Shown here piece by piece: positions 46,444 to 56,464 of a DNA stretch of 64,000 bases. Under the pieces are notes generated by a model. That model saw only the letters and a program-made list of their open reading frames with translations. It was not told where the DNA came from and made no database searches. Source of the DNA: Shewanella khirikhana (GTDB lineage Bacteria > Pseudomonadota > Gammaproteobacteria > Enterobacterales > Shewanellaceae). Within the stretch, counting starts at the first letter, position 1; every line of letters begins with the position of its first letter. Position numbers and translations under genes: made by a program. The stretch lies in assembly GCF_003957745.1 (NCBI RefSeq), contig NZ_CP020373.1, forward strand, positions 3,891,501 to 3,955,500. The letters run 5' to 3'.

Positions 46444-49068
46444 TTAAGGCAGGGTCTCCTGACAGGCCGCGTACTCGGGAGTCGTATCATCGATGGAACC
46501 TGCATCCCCAGCCGCCATATAAAAGTCCATATGGGAGCCACCGCCGGCATCGGAGCTGCTCCAGTAATAGTCCACATCCACACCCCAACCGAGTGCCCTG
46601 GCGGCATGGGCGACCGGAATCGCCGGATAGCGGCTCGCCAGCTCATCATAGTATTGCCGTAAGCCGAAGGGGTCTGAGGTATCGTTTTCTCCCTCAACTG
46701 CCAGTGTCATGCCCCTGGCAGTGCACAGGGCATCGGCATTGGTCCAGGTATAACGGGTGTTTTGCACCAGGCTGCCGCTCTCGCTGCGAAAATTATCGTG
46801 ATTTGGGACACCCGGCAGACTCAGTTGTAACAGGGTCGATTCCGGCACAGTCAAAGGCCGGTGCAGCCTTTTGGTCACGCCGCCTATGGTCAAATCCACA
46901 TAGTCAATCGGCGCCACGGCCCGCTCAATCACATTGTTTGAACCATCCAGTGCCATCGGCAGACCGCCGGTCACCTCATCAGTGGGGTATTCTGAGGCCA
47001 AACGGCACAGCTCACCCTCTTCCACCGTGGTCACACACACCTCGATATCATAACCCACCAGATTAAACGCCGATTCCGTATCCGTAGACCTCTGAATGTT
47101 GAAGCCATTTACATCCGTGGAGCGGATAAAGCCGCCTCCTGGCTTGGTCGACTTCCAGCTTACGCCTGTGACTGAGTAGCCGCGAACATCCAGAGTCAGG
47201 GTCTCGTACAGCCTCAGTTCACCCGAGAGCAGGATAGCCACCAGCTGAGTGGTGATACAGGCTTCACTGCCGACCTTGGGTGTCCCGGTCGCCGCGACTG
47301 GAGTAACACAGAAACTCAGTGTCTGGCCTTCGCTGCCGACTGGAGGGGTATAGCTGATGTTCTGGCTCACCTCAGTGCCACCCAGCTTCCAGCTAAACAG
47401 GCTGATGGCCTCCAGATCGCCATCAGCATCGGCATAGTCGTAATTCACACCCAGCAGCACATTAGCCTTGGGCAAGGTATCCCAGCTGAGGTTGGCTGCC
47501 GTGGGTGCGCTGCCGGGTTTGGGCGCTATGGTCTCGGGCGCAGAGCACACCTGGACTCCTGTATCATTCTCTCCCCAGGCCGCAACCGGGGTAACACAAA
47601 AACGTAGATCATTGCCCTCCTTCGCTACCGGCAGCAATACACTGCTGCCGGAGGCAAAGTCGGCACCATCGATTTGCCACACCAGCATGCTGTTGCCCTC
47701 GGGCCGCGACTGACTGTCGCTGTAGTCGTAACTGCCATTGAGGCTGGCCCCAACGACTGCCGAGGGAGAAAAGGCCAGATTACTGGCTTGGGGCGGCAGG
47801 TAGCTGCCGATGATGTTTTCGGTTGCGCACACCTCGCTCCCTCGCTTGGGTTCACCGGTCAATGCCAGCGGCGTGACACAGAACTGCAGGCTCTTACCCT
47901 CGCTGTCTGCCGGTAGGGTAAGGCTAAGACCAACGCCTGCATCCACCCCATCGATACGCCACAGGGTTTGGCTGGCGCCTTCGGCATCACCATCGACATC
48001 GCCATAAACATAAGAGCCAAAGGTCGCCTGCCCCGGCTGCAGTGGGGTAGCGATGGCCACCGATGTTGCTGTGGGCGCACTGCCGGGCTTGGACGCTATG
48101 GCCTGCGGTGCAGAGCACACCTCTGCGCCAACACTGTTAACGCCCCAGGCAGCCACAGGGGTAACACAGAAACGCAACAGCTTCCCTTCGGCATCCGTCG
48201 TGGGGGTATAGACCTGACCGAAAGCAACGTCTGCTCCATCCAGCACCCAGCGCTGCAGGCTTGCGCCTTCTGGACGCAGCGCCATATCAGCATAGCTGTA
48301 GCTGCCTATAAGGGCACCGCCCACCATAGGAGTCGGGCTGATACGGACATCGTTTGCCACCGGCGGTAAGTAACTGCCGAGAATAACCTGGGTGTCACAC
48401 ACCGTCAGACCTTGTTTGGGCTCACCTGTTTTGGCTACAGGAGTCACGCAAAATTGCAGGTTCTTACCTTCTGCGTCCGCGGGCAGGAGCAAGGTTAAGC
48501 CAGTACCCACAGCGTCACCGTCAATGCGCCACTGAGTTTGGCTGGCACCTTCGAGATCGCCATCGGCATCCGCATATTGATAGCTGGCCCTGGCGTTGGA
48601 ACCTGGCTGCAACGGCAGCGCTATGGCCACTTCAGAGGCAACCGGTGCCTGCCCCGGCTTAGGTTGTAGCGTGTGCTCGACGCTGCATACCCTCACCCCG
48701 GTGTCATTACTGCCATAGGCCGCCTTTGGGGTTACGCAGAAAAATAGCGGCAAGCCTTCATGGCTCACTTTTGAAGTGTATTCATGACCTTCCCCGACCA
48801 GGGCGCCATCGACAAACCATTCAATCAGGGAGTCCCCTTCTGGCCGCGATTGCTGATCGCTGTACCTATAAGCCGCCGTCAGCAGGGTGGCAACCACAGG
48901 TCCGGGACTGAGACCAAGATCCGATGCCTCGGGAGGAACAAAGGTTTCTGCAGTAGGAAAGCCATTATCGTCGCCACCGCAGGCGGACAGAAGCAATGCC
49001 GCGCTCAGCAGCAATAAGCCCGACCGGGTACAAACACTGCCCCGCATAACTGACGACACCATATTCAT
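46444..49068 (-). CDS. Large repeat-containing lipoprotein with lectin-like C terminus
   Basis: 874 residues. A lipoprotein signal ends in LLSAC, with the lipidated Cys at about residue 30, followed by GGDDNG. Residues 46 to about 611 form six repeats of 94-96 residues, each with EGxxLxFCVTPxA and a second Cys in a V/A-C motif, so each repeat could hold one disulfide. The C-terminal ~110 residues have SRYTWTNADALCTARGMTL-like order and YYWSSSDAGGG, resembling a C-type lectin or intimin-type fold. It is likely on the outer membrane or cell surface, perhaps an adhesin. I do not know a named family for the whole protein. Confidence 0.85.
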   Translation of the reverse strand: MNMVSSVMRGSVCTRSGLLLLSAALLLSACGGDDNGFPTAETFVPPEASDLGLSPGPVVATLLTAAYRYSDQQSRPEGDSLIEWFVDGALVGEGHEYTSKVSHEGLPLFFCVTPKAAYGSNDTGVRVCSVEHTLQPKPGQAPVASEVAIALPLQPGSNARASYQYADADGDLEGASQTQWRIDGDAVGTGLTLLLPADAEGKNLQFCVTPVAKTGEPKQGLTVCDTQVILGSYLPPVANDVRISPTPMVGGALIGSYSYADMALRPEGASLQRWVLDGADVAFGQVYTPTTDAEGKLLRFCVTPVAAWGVNSVGAEVCSAPQAIASKPGSAPTATSVAIATPLQPGQATFGSYVYGDVDGDAEGASQTLWRIDGVDAGVGLSLTLPADSEGKSLQFCVTPLALTGEPKRGSEVCATENIIGSYLPPQASNLAFSPSAVVGASLNGSYDYSDSQSRPEGNSMLVWQIDGADFASGSSVLLPVAKEGNDLRFCVTPVAAWGENDTGVQVCSAPETIAPKPGSAPTAANLSWDTLPKANVLLGVNYDYADADGDLEAISLFSWKLGGTEVSQNISYTPPVGSEGQTLSFCVTPVAATGTPKVGSEACITTQLVAILLSGELRLYETLTLDVRGYSVTGVSWKSTKPGGGFIRSTDVNGFNIQRSTDTESAFNLVGYDIEVCVTTVEEGELCRLASEYPTDEVTGGLPMALDGSNNVIERAVAPIDYVDLTIGGVTKRLHRPLTVPESTLLQLSLPGVPNHDNFRSESGSLVQNTRYTWTNADALCTARGMTLAVEGENDTSDPFGLRQYYDELASRYPAIPVAHAARALGWGVDVDYYWSSSDAGGGSHMDFYMAAGDAGSIDDTTPEYAACQETLP
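47236..48933 (-). repeat. Six protein repeats arranged as three A-B pairs
   Basis: Repeats 1, 3 and 5 (type A, 96 residues) share SRPEGxS-like or LRPEGAS motifs, then GxN/SxxG, and end KPGxA. Repeats 2, 4 and 6 (type B, 90-94 residues) share ADADGDLEG-like or GDVDGDAEG motifs, GEPKxG or GTPKVG, and, in 2 and 4, end GSYLP. The alternation gives a higher-order unit of about 190 residues (570 bases) repeated three times. Confidence 0.9.
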
Positions 49069-49289
49069 AAGACTCCAATTGCAGGAGACTCGGCCTCATT
49101 CCCGATGCCGTTCACTCCCGCCCAAAAAGTACTGACACGCCACTCCGTGGGATATTGGATATTGTATTTGAAAATTGATATCAGAATATTGCGTTAGCTC
49201 ACCGAACAGTGGCTCAGCTCTGAGTGTAGTCGATCGAATTTGTACCAGCGGGCGGGCGCCCGGGGAGAAAGGGGGGTAACAAATAACAA

Positions 49290-49312
49290 AACGCCCGGCA
49301 GGACCGGGCGTT
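49290..49312 (-). terminator. Terminator of the 125-residue hypothetical gene
   Basis: Stem AACGCCCGG/CCGGGCGTT with a five-base loop; on the minus strand it is followed by TTGTTATTT. It lies 18 bases after the stop at 49331. Confidence 0.85.
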
Positions 49313-49330
49313 AAGTAACTAACGACGAGA

Positions 49331-49708
49331 TCAATCCACGTAGGTGGTATCCCAGTCGCCATAGTTGGCATCGCCGGCGTAGATAGTCAGCGGCAGATCG
49401 CCAAATACACCACGAATGCTCTCGGCCACGGCATTGGCCACTTCTTCTACACTGCCCTGGCCGGAGAAGAAGCTCACGGACACATGGTAGCGGTCGTTGT
49501 AGTAGGCAATCAGCAGATCCCAGCCGTTTTCCAGCTCCTGGTTACCCAGCACTTCATCGAGCTGCTCGAATTTGGCTTCGTCAGCAGCAAAGCGGAATTC
49601 AATGCAGGTTTCAGCCCAGGGGCCGAGCGCCAGCTTTTTCAGGTGACGTGCTTTGTGGTGGGACTTGATTTGTGGCCTTTCCAGCTCAGGGACGGCGATC
49701 ACTGTCAT
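49331..49708 (-). CDS. Hypothetical cytoplasmic protein, 125 residues
   Basis: I do not recognise a family. The protein has no membrane segment or signal. It contains a basic start (KSHHKARHLKKLALGPW), a middle with WDLLIAYYNDRYHVSVSFFS, and an acidic, aromatic end (YAGDANYGDWDTTYVD). The length, normal codon use and dedicated terminator support a real gene. It sits alone between the repeat lipoprotein and a chemoreceptor. Confidence 0.78.
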   Translation of the reverse strand: MTVIAVPELERPQIKSHHKARHLKKLALGPWAETCIEFRFAADEAKFEQLDEVLGNQELENGWDLLIAYYNDRYHVSVSFFSGQGSVEEVANAVAESIRGVFGDLPLTIYAGDANYGDWDTTYVD

Positions 49709-49850
49709 GGTGTTTCCTCTTATTTAGCGCAAGCGCCAGACGCCATGTTGGCGCCGGGCTTTTCGACAGACCCGGGCAGGTTACGCCACTAAGGCGCGCC
49801 CCGCAAGGGGCGCATTCCACAGTTTACGCAGCGCAGCTGCACGGCAGCCG

Positions 49851-51764
49851 TTACACCTTAAAGCGCGCTACCAGCTGATCCAAACGGGTGGCCAATGCAT
49901 TCAGATCCTGACTCGCCCTTGCCGCCGCCTGCGCCGTGTCGGCGGTGCGCTGGGTGATGTCATTAATCTCGGTAACATTGCGATTGATATCTTCCACCAC
50001 GGTGGACTGCTCTTCGGTCGCTGCGGCTACCTGAATGTTCATGTCGCTGATAAGGCCAATCTGATCGGAAATACCGCTTAAGGTATTGCTGGCCTCATCG
50101 ACCGCAGTCACCCCTTCCTGAGAGCGGCTGCGGCTTTGGGACATGGCGCTCACGGCGCGGGCCGATTCCGATTGCAACTTATCAATCATCACCTGCACTT
50201 CGTCGGTGGAAGCCGCGGTGCGGGACGCCAGACTGCGCACTTCGTCAGCCACCACAGCAAAGCCACGACCGGCTTCACCGGCGCGAGCCGCTTCAATGGC
50301 GGCGTTCAGCGCCAGCAAATTGGTCTGCTCGGAAATAGCGCGAATAACATCCAGAATGCTGCCAATAGACTTGGTGTGGGTCGCCAGCGATTCAATCACC
50401 TCGCCCACCTGGCCTACATCCCGCGACAGCTGGTTGATGGTATCCCTCGCCTGAGTCACCACGTTCTGGCCATTGTCAGAGGCGCGGTCGGCATCCTTGG
50501 CGGCCTCAGCGGCGTTGGCGGCGTTGGCGGCAATTTCATTCACCGTGGCGCCCATTTCGTTGATGGCGGTAACCACCTGCATGGTTCTGTCTTTCTGATC
50601 CTGGCTGTCTTCCAGAGTCTGCTGGGCCTGACGGGACACATCCAGCGCCGACTTACCCAGCGCCTCAGAGGTGCGGGCCACTTCCAGTACCGAGTCCTGA
50701 ATTTTGCTGATAAAGCTGTTGAAGCCACCGGCAAGCTCGGCCAGCTCATCGTCGCCTTCCACCGGCAGACGCTGACGCAAATCGCCTTCACCTTCGCCAA
50801 TATCACGGAACATGCGTGCCACGGCAGCAATCGGCTTGCTGACACTGGACGCCACATAACCGGCCAACACCACAAACGCCAGCGCGATAATCAGTGTGGA
50901 AATCAGGATCTTCAGCGCCGCCTCATCCAGCAGCGCAAACATTTCGGCTTCAGGAACTTCGGCCACCAGATACCAGTTCATCGACGGAATATAACTGCTG
51001 GCCACCAGCTTGGACTCGCCGTCCACTTCGGTGCGCAGCAAGCTGAAATCGGACTGATTCAGCAAACGGCCACTGTCGCCGCCATAAAGGGATGACAGGG
51101 TCGCGCGGCCGATTTTGCCCTTGTCCTGATGCAGCTGCACCTTGCCGCTGGCGTCCACCAGATACACGAAACCGGTTTCTTCAATGGTGAAGGAGCCCAG
51201 CAGGCGCACCATGTCGTCCAGCGACTTGGCCAGCCCCACGAGACCGCGGCCATTGGGCTGTTGGTAGTTGATGAATAGCTTCACCTCGCCGTTGGCCTCG
51301 GTGAACACGTTCAGCATCCGTTCCTGGCCGCTGTCGCGATAGCCAAAGAACCAGCCATCCTGCTCCGGCGTGAGCACCCGCAAAAAGCCGTCCTGGGTGT
51401 AGTAAGCGGCGCTTTGACGATCGGCATAGGAAGCCTGCACCAGCGAATACTGCCTGGTCACGTCTTTCAGCTGCGCCACCACCCTTGGCTCATCGGCATC
51501 AGGTCTGCCGTCTTCCAGCCACTTGAGCAGCATACGGCTGCTGGCGAGCTGCTCGGCGGCATTCATCAGGGTGACAATGTCTTTTTCCAGGCGATTGCGG
51601 ATACTCAGCATCTGGCTGGGCATTTCTGAGCCCAGCATCCGCTGTTCCACCACTTCCCGGGCACTTTGCTGACTGAGCACCCCCACAGCGACGGTGGATA
51701 AAATCACCGCCAGCGCTACGGTCAGCAAAATCTTTTGTTTAATGGTAAGCATGTTCAATTTCAT
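49851..51764 (-). CDS. Methyl-accepting chemotaxis protein with dCache sensor
   Basis: 637 residues from the ATG at 51764, with AGGAAGAG just upstream; upstream in-frame sequence is unrelated. Membrane helix at about 9-30, periplasmic dCache domain ([20 protein letters not shown]), second helix at about 290-310 ([18 protein letters not shown]), HAMP, then the signalling domain with tip [20 protein letters not shown] and [10 protein letters not shown]. It should sense an extracellular ligand, perhaps an amino acid or similar, and signal to a CheA. No C-terminal pentapeptide is present; it ends DQLVARFKV. Confidence 0.95.
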   Translation of the reverse strand: MKLNMLTIKQKILLTVALAVILSTVAVGVLSQQSAREVVEQRMLGSEMPSQMLSIRNRLEKDIVTLMNAAEQLASSRMLLKWLEDGRPDADEPRVVAQLKDVTRQYSLVQASYADRQSAAYYTQDGFLRVLTPEQDGWFFGYRDSGQERMLNVFTEANGEVKLFINYQQPNGRGLVGLAKSLDDMVRLLGSFTIEETGFVYLVDASGKVQLHQDKGKIGRATLSSLYGGDSGRLLNQSDFSLLRTEVDGESKLVASSYIPSMNWYLVAEVPEAEMFALLDEAALKILISTLIIALAFVVLAGYVASSVSKPIAAVARMFRDIGEGEGDLRQRLPVEGDDELAELAGGFNSFISKIQDSVLEVARTSEALGKSALDVSRQAQQTLEDSQDQKDRTMQVVTAINEMGATVNEIAANAANAAEAAKDADRASDNGQNVVTQARDTINQLSRDVGQVGEVIESLATHTKSIGSILDVIRAISEQTNLLALNAAIEAARAGEAGRGFAVVADEVRSLASRTAASTDEVQVMIDKLQSESARAVSAMSQSRSRSQEGVTAVDEASNTLSGISDQIGLISDMNIQVAAATEEQSTVVEDINRNVTEINDITQRTADTAQAAARASQDLNALATRLDQLVARFKV

Positions 51765-52003
51765 GGTCTTACTCTTCCTGGTTGTCGGAAAATCCGTTAT
51801 CAGACACTCGTTAGCAGTATTGACCCAAATGGCGTGTTTTGCCGGAATATCGGGGCAAAAATGTGCTGTCGGTGCGATAACGCAAGGGGCCGCGCAGGCG
51901 ACGCGGTACAGGCAGGGGCAGAGATGTGTACTTGTTTTTGTAGGCGGCGGATTATGGCGAAATTGCATTCAGGGCGCAATCACAAAATCTCAACAGCCAT
52001 GAA

Positions 52004-52031
52004 AAAAGCCGGCACAGGAGTACCGGCTTTT
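52004..52031 (-). terminator. Terminator of the ETF-QO gene
   Basis: Stem AAAAGCCGG/CCGGCTTTT with a ten-base loop, followed on the minus strand by a T-run. It lies about 20 bases after the stop. Confidence 0.85.
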
Positions 52032-52051
52032 GCATCAACTATTACAGTAAC

Positions 52052-53704
52052 TTACATATTCGGATAGTTGGGGCCGCCCGCACCTTCCGGGGTCACCCAG
52101 GTGATGTTCTGGCTCGGATCCTTGATGTCACAGGTTTTGCAGTGAATACAGTTCTGACTGTTGATCACAAATTTCTGCTCACCGGCATCTTCGACCACTT
52201 CATACACCCCGGCCGGGCAATAGCGCTGGGCCGGTTCATCGAACTTCACCAAATTCACCGCCAGCGGAATGCGCTCGTCTTTGAGACGCAAATGGCAGGG
52301 CTGATCTTCTTCATGGTAGGTGTTCGACAGATACACGGACGACAGCTTGTCAAAGCTCAGCTTGCCATCGGGCTTGGGATAGTCGATTTTGTTGTGCTCA
52401 CTTGCCAGCCCCATCTGGGCATAGTCCGGCTTGTCATCACGCAGGGTGAAAGGCAACTTGCCGCCAAACAGGTTCTGGTCGATGAAGTTGAAGGCGCCGC
52501 CGAGGAAGGTGCCAAACTTGTGCATCGCCGGACCGAAGTTGCGCGAGCGGTGCAGCTCGTCACCCAGCCAGCTTTGCTCGAAACGGGTCTGGTAGCAATC
52601 GAGATCCTTGCCACCTTCCACACCGGCAAACAGGGCTTCTGCCAGGGTCTCGGCCGCCAGCATGCCGCTCTTCATCGCAGTATGAGTGCCTTTAATCTTG
52701 GCAAAGTTGAGGGTACCGGCATCACAGCCCAGCACCAGACCGCCTGGGAAGCTCATTTTCGGCAGTGAATTCAAACCGCCCTTGGTGATGGCGCGGGCGC
52801 CGTAAGAAATGCGCTCACCGCCTTGCAGATACTGAGCCACCAGCGGGTGCATTTTGTAGCGCTGAAACTCATCGAAGGGGCTTAAGTGTGGGTTTTGGTA
52901 GTTCAGGTCGATAATCAGCCCGACAACCACCTGGTTGTCTTCCATGTGATACAGGAAACCACCGCCGGAGGAGCCGGACTCAGTCAGCGGCCAGCCGCCG
53001 GTGTGTACCACAAGGCCAGGTGTATGCTTGTCGCCCGGCACCTTCCACAGCTCTTTAAAGCCGATACCGTAGTGCTGGGCGGTCTTGCCATTATCGAGAT
53101 GGAATTTTTCAATCAGTTGCTTGCCGAGGTGGCCACGGCAACCTTCGGCAAATACCGTGTACTTGGCGTGCAACTCCATGCCGGGCATAAAGCTGTCTTT
53201 GGGCTCGCCATCGGCGCCAACGCCCATGTCGCCAATCAGAATACCTTTCACGCTGCCATCGTCGTTAAACAGCAGTTCGCTGGCGGCAAAACCGGGGAAA
53301 ATCTCAACGCCCAGCTCTTCGGCACGACCACCGAGCCAGCGCACCAGATTGCCCACGCTGATGATGTAATTGCCTTCGTTGTGCATGGTTTTGGGGATGA
53401 GGCCATTGGGCATCAACTTGGCATCGGTAGCAGACTTGAGCAGATGGATTTCATCGTGGGTAACGGCAGTGTTGAGCGGCGCACCGGCTTCACGCCAGTC
53501 CTGAAACAGCTCATCGAGCACCTTGGGCTCAAACACGGCGCCCGACAAAATGTGAGCCCCCACTTCGGAGCCCTTCTCGACCACACAAACGGTCAGTTCC
53601 TTGTTGGCATCGCGGCTGATCTGCATTAAACGGCACGCCGTGGCCAGACCCGCAGGGCCGGCACCTACGATAACAACATCGAACTCCATGAATTCGCGTT
53701 CCAT
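52052..53704 (-). CDS. Electron transfer flavoprotein-ubiquinone oxidoreductase
   Basis: 550 residues, near the family's usual length. The start has the FAD-binding VVIVGAGPAGLATACRLM. The C terminus holds the 4Fe-4S cluster motif with CIHCKTCDIKDPSQNITWV, ending GPNYPNM. The enzyme passes electrons from ETF to ubiquinone in fatty acid and amino acid oxidation at the inner membrane. The ATG at 53704 is preceded by AGGTGAAAG. The etfAB partners are not in the window. Confidence 0.96.
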   Translation of the reverse strand: MEREFMEFDVVIVGAGPAGLATACRLMQISRDANKELTVCVVEKGSEVGAHILSGAVFEPKVLDELFQDWREAGAPLNTAVTHDEIHLLKSATDAKLMPNGLIPKTMHNEGNYIISVGNLVRWLGGRAEELGVEIFPGFAASELLFNDDGSVKGILIGDMGVGADGEPKDSFMPGMELHAKYTVFAEGCRGHLGKQLIEKFHLDNGKTAQHYGIGFKELWKVPGDKHTPGLVVHTGGWPLTESGSSGGGFLYHMEDNQVVVGLIIDLNYQNPHLSPFDEFQRYKMHPLVAQYLQGGERISYGARAITKGGLNSLPKMSFPGGLVLGCDAGTLNFAKIKGTHTAMKSGMLAAETLAEALFAGVEGGKDLDCYQTRFEQSWLGDELHRSRNFGPAMHKFGTFLGGAFNFIDQNLFGGKLPFTLRDDKPDYAQMGLASEHNKIDYPKPDGKLSFDKLSSVYLSNTYHEEDQPCHLRLKDERIPLAVNLVKFDEPAQRYCPAGVYEVVEDAGEQKFVINSQNCIHCKTCDIKDPSQNITWVTPEGAGGPNYPNM

Positions 53705-53930
53705 CTTTCACCTCATTCCTAAGCTTGTTCCCCCGATGTAAACGGGTGTTTTATTTTATGTAAGTTCTCCACCTTACCCGAAAACCTGCTTCAGGCACAG
53801 AGGATCGCCGCCAACGGCAGTGTAATACATTGCCATATTCTGAGTGAGCGGCGTCACAAATTGTTCACGGCAAATTGATCCAAACCAATAAATACACGTT
53901 TAGAGGTATGGTTGGGTAAGGCTTTGTGCC

Positions 53931-53936
53931 TATAAT
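53931..53936 (+). promoter_or_regulatory. Consensus -10 box of the moa operon promoter
   Basis: TATAAT, with TG four bases upstream of it. No good -35 is visible at 17 bases (ATGGTT). The position would start transcription at about 53943, just before the structured leader. Confidence 0.6.
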
Positions 53937-53947
53937 CCCTTCAACGA

Positions 53948-54058
53948 CGGTTCTCCGAGCTCCTGCACCTAAGTCATACAGATATGGTGTTTGAGCCGTG
54001 GCGCGGTGCCACCGGGGTGGATTCAGAAATGACTTCACCTCCCGATACTTGGAAAGGT
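53948..54058 (+). ncRNA. Probable Moco-type riboswitch leader of moaA
   Basis: A leader of about 110 bases between the -10 box and the moaA ribosome binding site. Seen pairings are AAGTCAT (53971-53977) with ATGACTT (54029-54035), and inside it GTGGC/GCCAC (53998-54012). CACCT (53966-53970) could also pair with AGGTG at the ribosome binding site (54055-54059). Known Moco motif RNAs sit upstream of moaA in gammaproteobacteria and repress it when cofactor is abundant. I infer the family from position and the multi-stem form; the sequence match has not been checked. Confidence 0.6.
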
Positions 54059-54062
54059 GATC

Positions 54063-55043
54063 ATGTCTCAACTTCAAGACAATTTTGGTCGAAAATTTCA
54101 CTATCTGCGGATGTCGGTAACCGACGTTTGCAACTTCAAATGCAGCTATTGCCTGCCCGATGGCTATCATCCCAATGGCAAGCCCAGCTTTTTGACCCTG
54201 AGCGAGATGGAAAATCTCATCGGCGCCTTTGCCGAGGCCGGCACCCGCAAGGTACGCATTACCGGCGGCGAGCCCACGCTGCGCAAAGACTTTACCGATA
54301 TCATTCGGGTGATTGCTGACAATCCGGCCATCAGCACCATAGCCACCACCACCAACGGCTACCGGCTCGAAAAGCACGCCAAAGAATGGTTCGATGCGGG
54401 TCTGCGGCGCATCAATGTGTCGGTGGATAGCCTCGACCCACGGATGTTTTATCAAATCACCGGCGAGAACAAGTTCGACACCGTAATGCGTGGCATCGAT
54501 GCGGCGCTGGCAGCCGGGTTTGAGCGGGTGAAAATCAATGCCGTACTGCTCAAGGGCCTGAACGATAAAGACCTGCCGCGCTTTTTGCACTGGATAAAGC
54601 ACACCCCCATCGACCTGCGCTTTATCGAGTTGATGGAAACCGGCCTTGGCCGCGACTATTTCCAGGCCCATCACCTGCCCGGCAGCGACATTCGCGACAA
54701 ACTGCTCGCCGAAGGCTGGCAGCTGGATGCGCGCGGCGCCGAGGATGGCCCGGCGCAAAACTTCAGCCACAGCGACTATCAGGGCCGCATCGGGCTTATC
54801 ATGCCCTATGAAAAGAATTTCTGTGCCAGCTGCAACCGGTTGCGGGTCTCCGCCAAGGGCAAGCTGCACCTGTGCCTCTTTACCGAGCAGGGATTGGATC
54901 TGCGTGACTTGCTGCAAAGCCCCGACCAGCGCCCAGAGCTGCTGGCGCGCCTCGAAGGTCAGCTGAATCTCAAAAAAGAAACCCACTACCTGCATCAGGG
55001 CATCACAGGCGTCACTCAGCACCTGGCCTCCATCGGCGGCTGA
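54063..55043 (+). CDS. moaA: GTP 3',8-cyclase MoaA
   Basis: 326 residues from the ATG at 54063, with AAAGGTGA upstream. The radical SAM motif is [13 protein letters not shown], and the C-terminal second cluster has [18 protein letters not shown]. It cyclises GTP for the first step of molybdenum cofactor synthesis together with MoaC. It is first in the operon behind the leader RNA. Confidence 0.97.
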   Translation: MSQLQDNFGRKFHYLRMSVTDVCNFKCSYCLPDGYHPNGKPSFLTLSEMENLIGAFAEAGTRKVRITGGEPTLRKDFTDIIRVIADNPAISTIATTTNGYRLEKHAKEWFDAGLRRINVSVDSLDPRMFYQITGENKFDTVMRGIDAALAAGFERVKINAVLLKGLNDKDLPRFLHWIKHTPIDLRFIELMETGLGRDYFQAHHLPGSDIRDKLLAEGWQLDARGAEDGPAQNFSHSDYQGRIGLIMPYEKNFCASCNRLRVSAKGKLHLCLFTEQGLDLRDLLQSPDQRPELLARLEGQLNLKKETHYLHQGITGVTQHLASIGG

Positions 55044-55169
55044 TCACTGCGCGCGGCACAAGTCCGCGCCGCACACGCTCTGACATGCCAATACTGTGAC
55101 CAGCCATTTTCTGTGCGCCGCTCTCTTTGCCGGGCAAGGCCAAACGAAGGCGCTTTTGAAGGAGACAAC

Positions 55170-55697
55170 ATGGGACACTGCCGCGAAAGCGAGTTTAAAC
55201 CCCTCAAAATTGCCGTACTGACCCTGTCAGACACCCGCGATGAAACCACCGACACCTCAGGTGCCTTTTTGGTGGATGCGGTCACAACCAGCGGCCATAT
55301 TCTGGCAGACAGACGCATCATCAAAGACGATAAATATCAAATCCGTGCGGTGATTTCCGCCTGGATTGCCGACCCCGAAGTACAGGTGATCATCAGCACC
55401 GGCGGCACAGGTTTCTCTGGCCGCGACAACACCCCGGATGCGGTCGCGCCCCTGTTCGACAAGCCCATCGAAGGCTTCGGCGAGCTGTTCCGCCATTTAA
55501 GCTATGTGGAGCTTGGCACCTCCACGGTGCAGTCCCGCGCCATCGGCGGCGTGGCCAACGGCACCGCCATCTTCTGCCTGCCGGGCTCCACCGGCGCCTG
55601 TCGCACCGGCTGGAACGGCATCATCAAAGAGCAGCTCGATGCCCGCCACCGCCCCTGTAACTTTGTCGCTCACTTAAAAGCCCCTTCCCAGGAGTAA
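55170..55697 (+). CDS. moaB: Molybdenum cofactor protein MoaB
   Basis: 175 residues from the ATG at 55170, with GGAG seven bases upstream; an in-frame ATG 57 bases upstream is less likely. The MoCF domain shows [17 protein letters not shown] and a later [13 protein letters not shown]. In its family, MogA adenylates molybdopterin; MoaB proteins are related, with varied activity. It follows moaA by 126 bases. Confidence 0.93.
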   Translation: MGHCRESEFKPLKIAVLTLSDTRDETTDTSGAFLVDAVTTSGHILADRRIIKDDKYQIRAVISAWIADPEVQVIISTGGTGFSGRDNTPDAVAPLFDKPIEGFGELFRHLSYVELGTSTVQSRAIGGVANGTAIFCLPGSTGACRTGWNGIIKEQLDARHRPCNFVAHLKAPSQE

Positions 55698-55705
55698 GCC
55701 AGTCC

Positions 55706-56179
55706 ATGAGTTCTTTTACCCATATCAATGACGCGGGCAACGCCCATATGGTGGATGTGACCGACAAGTCGGTGACCGAGCGCGAGGCCCGTGCCGAGGC
55801 TTATATCGAGATGGCGCCCGAAACCCTGGAGATGATCCTCTCAGGCAAGCATCACAAGGGTGACGTGTTCGCCACCGCCCGCATCGCAGGCATTATGGCT
55901 GCCAAGAAAACCTCTGATTTAATTCCGCTTTGCCACCCGCTGGCGCTGACCAAGGTGGAAGTGGAGCTGGAACCCGAGGTGGAACACAATCGGGTGCGGA
56001 TCACCAGTCTGTGTAAACTCTCGGGCAAAACTGGGGTCGAAATGGAAGCCCTCACCGCCGCCTCTGTGGCCGCGTTGACCATTTACGATATGTGCAAAGC
56101 GGTGCAGAAAGACATGGTGATTGGCCAGGTGCGCCTGCTCGAGAAGCGTGGCGGCAAGTCCGGCCACTTCAAGGTTTAG
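55706..56179 (+). CDS. moaC: Cyclic pyranopterin monophosphate synthase MoaC
   Basis: 157 residues. Conserved segments are [30 protein letters not shown] and the C-terminal [13 protein letters not shown]. MoaC converts the MoaA product to cyclic pyranopterin monophosphate. It follows moaB by eight bases. Confidence 0.97.
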   Translation: MSSFTHINDAGNAHMVDVTDKSVTEREARAEAYIEMAPETLEMILSGKHHKGDVFATARIAGIMAAKKTSDLIPLCHPLALTKVEVELEPEVEHNRVRITSLCKLSGKTGVEMEALTAASVAALTIYDMCKAVQKDMVIGQVRLLEKRGGKSGHFKV

Positions 56180-56211
56180 TATTGGCTGCAAGCAGTTAAA
56201 GGCATAAGTTT

Positions 56212-56463
56212 ATGATTAACGTACTTTTCTTTGCGCAGGTGCGCGAACTTCTTGGTGAATCCTCCTTAAGCATCGAAGCCGGCAGCAATACAGCCACCGC
56301 CGATGCTCTGCGCCAGACCCTGGCCGCGCGCAGCGACAAATGGAGCAAGGTGCTGGCCTCGGACAAGCTGCTGGTCGCGGTGAATCAGACCCTGTGCCAC
56401 TGGGATACCGAAATCAACGACGGCGACGAAGTGGCCTTCTTCCCGCCCGTGACCGGAGGCTGA
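56212..56463 (+). CDS. moaD: Molybdopterin synthase sulfur carrier MoaD
   Basis: 83 residues with the ubiquitin-like fold and the essential C-terminal Gly-Gly (AFFPPVTGG), which is thiocarboxylated to donate sulfur. It forms molybdopterin synthase with MoaE, encoded one base downstream. Confidence 0.96.
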   Translation: MINVLFFAQVRELLGESSLSIEAGSNTATADALRQTLAARSDKWSKVLASDKLLVAVNQTLCHWDTEINDGDEVAFFPPVTGG

Positions 56464-56464
56464 T

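Larger units (their letters stand above)
53705..54062. other. Intergenic region of 358 bases between ETF-QO and moaA
   Basis: It contains the divergent promoters, a consensus -10 box at 53931 and a structured leader RNA candidate (53948-54058) for the moa operon. I see no gene in it. Confidence 0.75.

Noticed and set aside
46350..46697. Possible frameshifted end of the repeat lipoprotein
   Set aside because: The lipoprotein frame ends cleanly at 46444 just before a bidirectional terminator. The other frame is antisense-like noise in an overlapping frame.
46444..49068. CRISPR-like or simple DNA repeats
   Set aside because: The repetition is at the protein level with a 285-base period and no short spacer pattern. 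It is a coding repeat.
49331..49708. RraB-like identity for the 125-residue protein
   Set aside because: RraB has a strongly acidic C terminus and different conserved segments. I could not align the two by eye.
53865..55022. Long antisense open frame opposite moaA
   Set aside because: moaA is complete with both cluster motifs. The antisense protein shows no domain, and its frame also runs through the leader RNA region.
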